Assembly: GCA_041393965.1 (NCBI GenBank)
Contig: JAWKJB010000001.1
Span: 682,001 to 746,000 of the forward strand
Direction of reading: 5' to 3'
Length of the DNA stretch: 64,000 nt
Source of the DNA: Acidimicrobiia bacterium
GTDB lineage: Bacteria; Actinomycetota; Acidimicrobiia; Spongiisociales; UBA5794
Position numbers and translations under genes: made by a program. Numbering within the stretch: position 1 is the stretch's first letter; the number at the start of each line of letters is the position of its first letter. This document shows positions 62,238 to 64,000 of this stretch, one piece after another. The notes beneath the pieces are model-generated. The model searched no databases. It worked only from the letters and a program-made list of their open reading frames with translations, and had not been told where the DNA came from.

Positions 62238-62243
62238 AGCGTA
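62238..62243 (-). promoter_or_regulatory. -10 hexamer TACGCT of gpsA
   Basis: Six nucleotides upstream of the gpsA ATG at 62231; no ribosome binding site in between. Confidence 0.42.
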
Positions 62244-62314
62244 CCCCCGTCGTGCAACGCTTTTCGGCTGAGATGCGAGGCACTGCGGTCCTTAGCACGC
62301 GGTCTGCGGTCTGC

Positions 62315-62320
62315 TAGGTT
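62315..62320 (+). promoter_or_regulatory. -10 hexamer TAGGTT of phoH2
   Basis: Six nucleotides before the GTG at 62327. TTAGCA at 62292-62297 is a possible -35 with 17-nt spacing. Confidence 0.42.
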
Positions 62321-62326
62321 CGCCGC

Positions 62327-63664
62327 GTGCTTCCCTCGAGCGTGCAACGGACACCGGGCCACACCTCGTACATCGTCGACACCTGTGTCCTTCTCGCGGA
62401 TCCGAACGCGATTCTGCGTTTTGACGAACACGCGGTTGTGCTGCCATTGGTCGTCATCGAAGAGCTCGACCGTCACAAGTCGAGGGTTGATGAGGTCGGT
62501 GCGAACGCCCGAATGGCGATCCGACTCCTCGAAGACCTCGGCGCTTCGCGCGATGGCGGGCTCGGAGCCCCAAGAACACTCCCCGGAGGGGGTTCGGTGC
62601 GGATCGAACTCAACGGGATCTCCTCCAAGCGGCTCCCCGAAGTCCTCGACCCGTCCACGCCCGATCACCGCATCCTCTCGACATGTCTCAACATCGACGA
62701 TGAATTCGGCGGTGCCGTGCTCGTGACCAAGGACGCCGCCCTCCGCATCAAGGGCGCTCAACTCGGCATCGTCGTCGAAGACTATCGGGGAGACACCGTC
62801 GAGGTCGATGAGTCGTACAGCGGTGTCCGCCAGATCGATGTTGCGACGAGCATCATCGATGCGATCTACGAATCCGGCAAGGTGGCCATCGAAGGCGTGC
62901 AAGGCATCGTGAACCAGTACCTGATCTTGAAGGGGTCAGGATCGTCGTCGGCTCTCGCAAGGATCGTCCAGGGAGGCACCGATCCGATCGCTGTCCGCGT
63001 TCCTGGCATTCGGCATGTCTTCGGCATCGAGACAAAGGACACGCGCCAGGCCTTCGCGGCCGATCTCCTCCTCGATCCTGAAGTGACGGCGGTGAGCCTC
63101 ATGGGGATGGCCGGAACCGGCAAGACCTTTCTTTCGCTCGCTGCGGGCCTTGAGCAGGTGGTCGAAGCGGGGAGGTACCGTCGCGTGTCGGTGTACCGGC
63201 CGCTCATCGCGCTCGGTCGCCAGGAGGTCGGCTTTCTTCCCGGCGATCTTCACGACAAGCTCGAGCCGTGGATGGCAGCGGTTCATGACAACCTCTATGC
63301 GCTCTTCGATTCCGACGGAGGCAACCCGCGCCTCGCCGTGGAGGAGCTGTTCGAACGCGATGTCCTCGAGCTGGCCGCCGTCACCTATCTCCGGGGTCGG
63401 TCCATCACCAACGAGCTCGTCATCGTCGACGAAGCCCAGAACCTCGAACTGCCCACACTCAAGGTGATCCTCACGCGCATGGCTGCAAACTCGAAGGTGA
63501 TCTTCTGTGGGGACCTCACCCAGATCGACAATCCGTATGTGTCCCCGTATGGCGGGCTCGCCGCGCTCATCGAGAAGTTCAAAGGAAACCCGATGTTCGG
63601 GCATATCACGATGGAGCGAACCGTCCGGAGTCCTCTTGCGGAGTTGGCGACGCAGCTGTTGTGA
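62327..63664 (+). CDS. PhoH2: PIN-domain RNase fused to PhoH ATPase
   Basis: 445 residues with GTG start. The PIN domain (about 12-150) shows acidic active-site residues in 'YIVDTCVLLADP', 'VVIEELDRHK', 'DHRILSTCL' and 'VLVTKDAALRIKG'. The PhoH ATPase has Walker A 'SLMGMAGTGKTFLSL', 'YRPLIALGRQEVGFLPGDLHDKLEPWMAAV' (in parts), 'ITNELVIVDEAQNL' as Walker B and 'CGDLTQIDNPYVSPYGGL'. PhoH2 proteins are RNA helicases/RNases; in mycobacteria they pair with a small antitoxin-like PhoAT ORF, which I do not see here. Confidence 0.93.
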   Translation: MLPSSVQRTPGHTSYIVDTCVLLADPNAILRFDEHAVVLPLVVIEELDRHKSRVDEVGANARMAIRLLEDLGASRDGGLGAPRTLPGGGSVRIELNGISSKRLPEVLDPSTPDHRILSTCLNIDDEFGGAVLVTKDAALRIKGAQLGIVVEDYRGDTVEVDESYSGVRQIDVATSIIDAIYESGKVAIEGVQGIVNQYLILKGSGSSSALARIVQGGTDPIAVRVPGIRHVFGIETKDTRQAFAADLLLDPEVTAVSLMGMAGTGKTFLSLAAGLEQVVEAGRYRRVSVYRPLIALGRQEVGFLPGDLHDKLEPWMAAVHDNLYALFDSDGGNPRLAVEELFERDVLELAAVTYLRGRSITNELVIVDEAQNLELPTLKVILTRMAANSKVIFCGDLTQIDNPYVSPYGGLAALIEKFKGNPMFGHITMERTVRSPLAELATQLL

Positions 63665-63745
63665 TCACCCCCTCGGCAATCGCTGGCGCGACTGACTGAC
63701 GGGAGCCGGACCGCGGTCGTCCGCTCGGAGGTGACGGCGGTGCCC

Positions 63746-63773
63746 TTGGGCGCTGATGGTCGTGCTCTAGTCT
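63746..63773 (+). promoter_or_regulatory. Promoter of the MFS-like gene
   Basis: TTGGGC (63746-63751) and TAGTCT (63768-63773) with a 16-nt spacer. The ATG at 63781 is 7 nt after the -10, again leaderless. Confidence 0.42.
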
Positions 63774-63780
63774 GATCGCC

Positions 63781-64000
63781 ATGCCACCGACGAGCGACGA
63801 CGGAGACCGGAAGGTTGTCGTGTGGTCCGAGACGGCCCTCGAGGGCGTCGTGCGGTCCTTCGGCGCCGCGTTCACCTCGGTGTTCCGAGGCTGGGGCCAT
63901 GGCTATGGTCGGCTTGCCGAATCCCACGGGGCGTCCGTTGCAGGGGATGCGCTCGTTGCGGTTGCGCTGGCCGGATCGTTGTTCTTTTCCGTTCCCTCCA
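63781..64000 (+). CDS. Probable membrane transporter (MFS-like), N-terminal fragment
   Basis: 73 codons before the window ends. Reads MPPTSDDGDRKVVVWSE, then 'GAAFTSVFRGWGHGYGRLAES' (in parts) and the start of a hydrophobic helix 'GDALVAVALAGSLFFSVPS'. A hydrophilic start followed by a helix with 'AGDALVAVALAGSLFF' resembles major facilitator transporters, but only the first helix is visible, so the family is tentative. Confidence 0.5.
   Translation, partial: MPPTSDDGDRKVVVWSETALEGVVRSFGAAFTSVFRGWGHGYGRLAESHGASVAGDALVAVALAGSLFFSVPS

Overview
The window is 64 kb of high-GC, gene-dense chromosome from a bacterium that is almost certainly an actinomycete in the broad sense (phylum Actinomycetota, possibly class Acidimicrobiia; the class is inference). 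The signs are the dnaK-grpE-dnaJ-hspR order, a clpS-DUF2017 pair, the PurS/PurQ/small-PurL form of FGAM synthase, many GTG starts, stop/start overlaps of the ATGA or GTGA type, and many genes whose only upstream signal is a TAnnnT hexamer 6-8 nt before the start codon (leaderless promoters). No rRNA, tRNA, prophage, transposase or CRISPR array was found.

Layout. 1-2.3 kb: a DUF4349 lipoprotein, a DUF4389 membrane protein and a membrane-anchored AlbA/Schlafen-type protein. 2.3-16.2 kb: most of the de novo purine pathway on the minus strand, in blocks purA-purD-purE-purB, purC-purS-purQ-purL and purF-purM. A rhomboid protease gene lies inside it, as does an opposite-strand insertion of a YjbQ-family gene and two secreted/anchored proteins. 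16.3-17.6 kb: a second YjbQ gene, then a four-helix-bundle (23S IVP-like) gene bracketed by inverted arrays of a 7-bp repeat. 17.6-23.1 kb: a polar amino acid ABC transporter (Aap/Bzt type). 23.1-29 kb: VOC protein, M20 amidohydrolase, AhpD-like protein, Lgt, an ArsR/SRPBCC pair with a clear palindromic operator, and a PadR-NfeD-stomatin operon. 29-33.9 kb: a degenerate metallopeptidase-like lipoprotein, clpB and small genes. 33.9-40.2 kb: HisC-type aminotransferase, a short membrane ORF, the dnaK-grpE-dnaJ-hspR operon and a DivIVA-like protein.

40.3-54.1 kb: HTH-clpS-DUF2017, a MobA-like protein, a DUF4332 protein, a polytopic membrane protein, an XRE regulator coupled to a Lys/Ala-rich histone-like protein, an unusual acyltransferase with an SDR, prephenate dehydrogenase with an ACT domain, a YbdK-type carboxylate-amine ligase, NAD synthetase, a class IV aminotransferase and MgtE. 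54.3-64 kb: selenophosphate synthetase (selD), 3-hydroxyacyl-CoA dehydrogenase, a MenH-like hydrolase, heme O synthase (ctaB), an APH-like kinase, a DAHP-synthase-like/chorismate-mutase fusion, tag, gpsA, phoH2 and the start of an MFS-like gene.

Most notable observations. (1) selD is read through an in-frame UGA at the known Cys/Sec site and carries a bacterial SECIS-like hairpin, so the organism probably makes selenoproteins. (2) The DAHP-synthase-like domain fused to chorismate mutase has lost all four metal ligands while the mutase residues are intact, suggesting a catalytically dead, perhaps regulatory, domain. (3) The four-helix-bundle gene sits between inverted heptamer arrays (33 units on one side, 6 on the other) in perfect 7-bp register, with its stop codon inside an array, which looks like a small repeat-bounded element. 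(4) A recurrent TAnnnT-N6-8-start architecture fixes many start codons.
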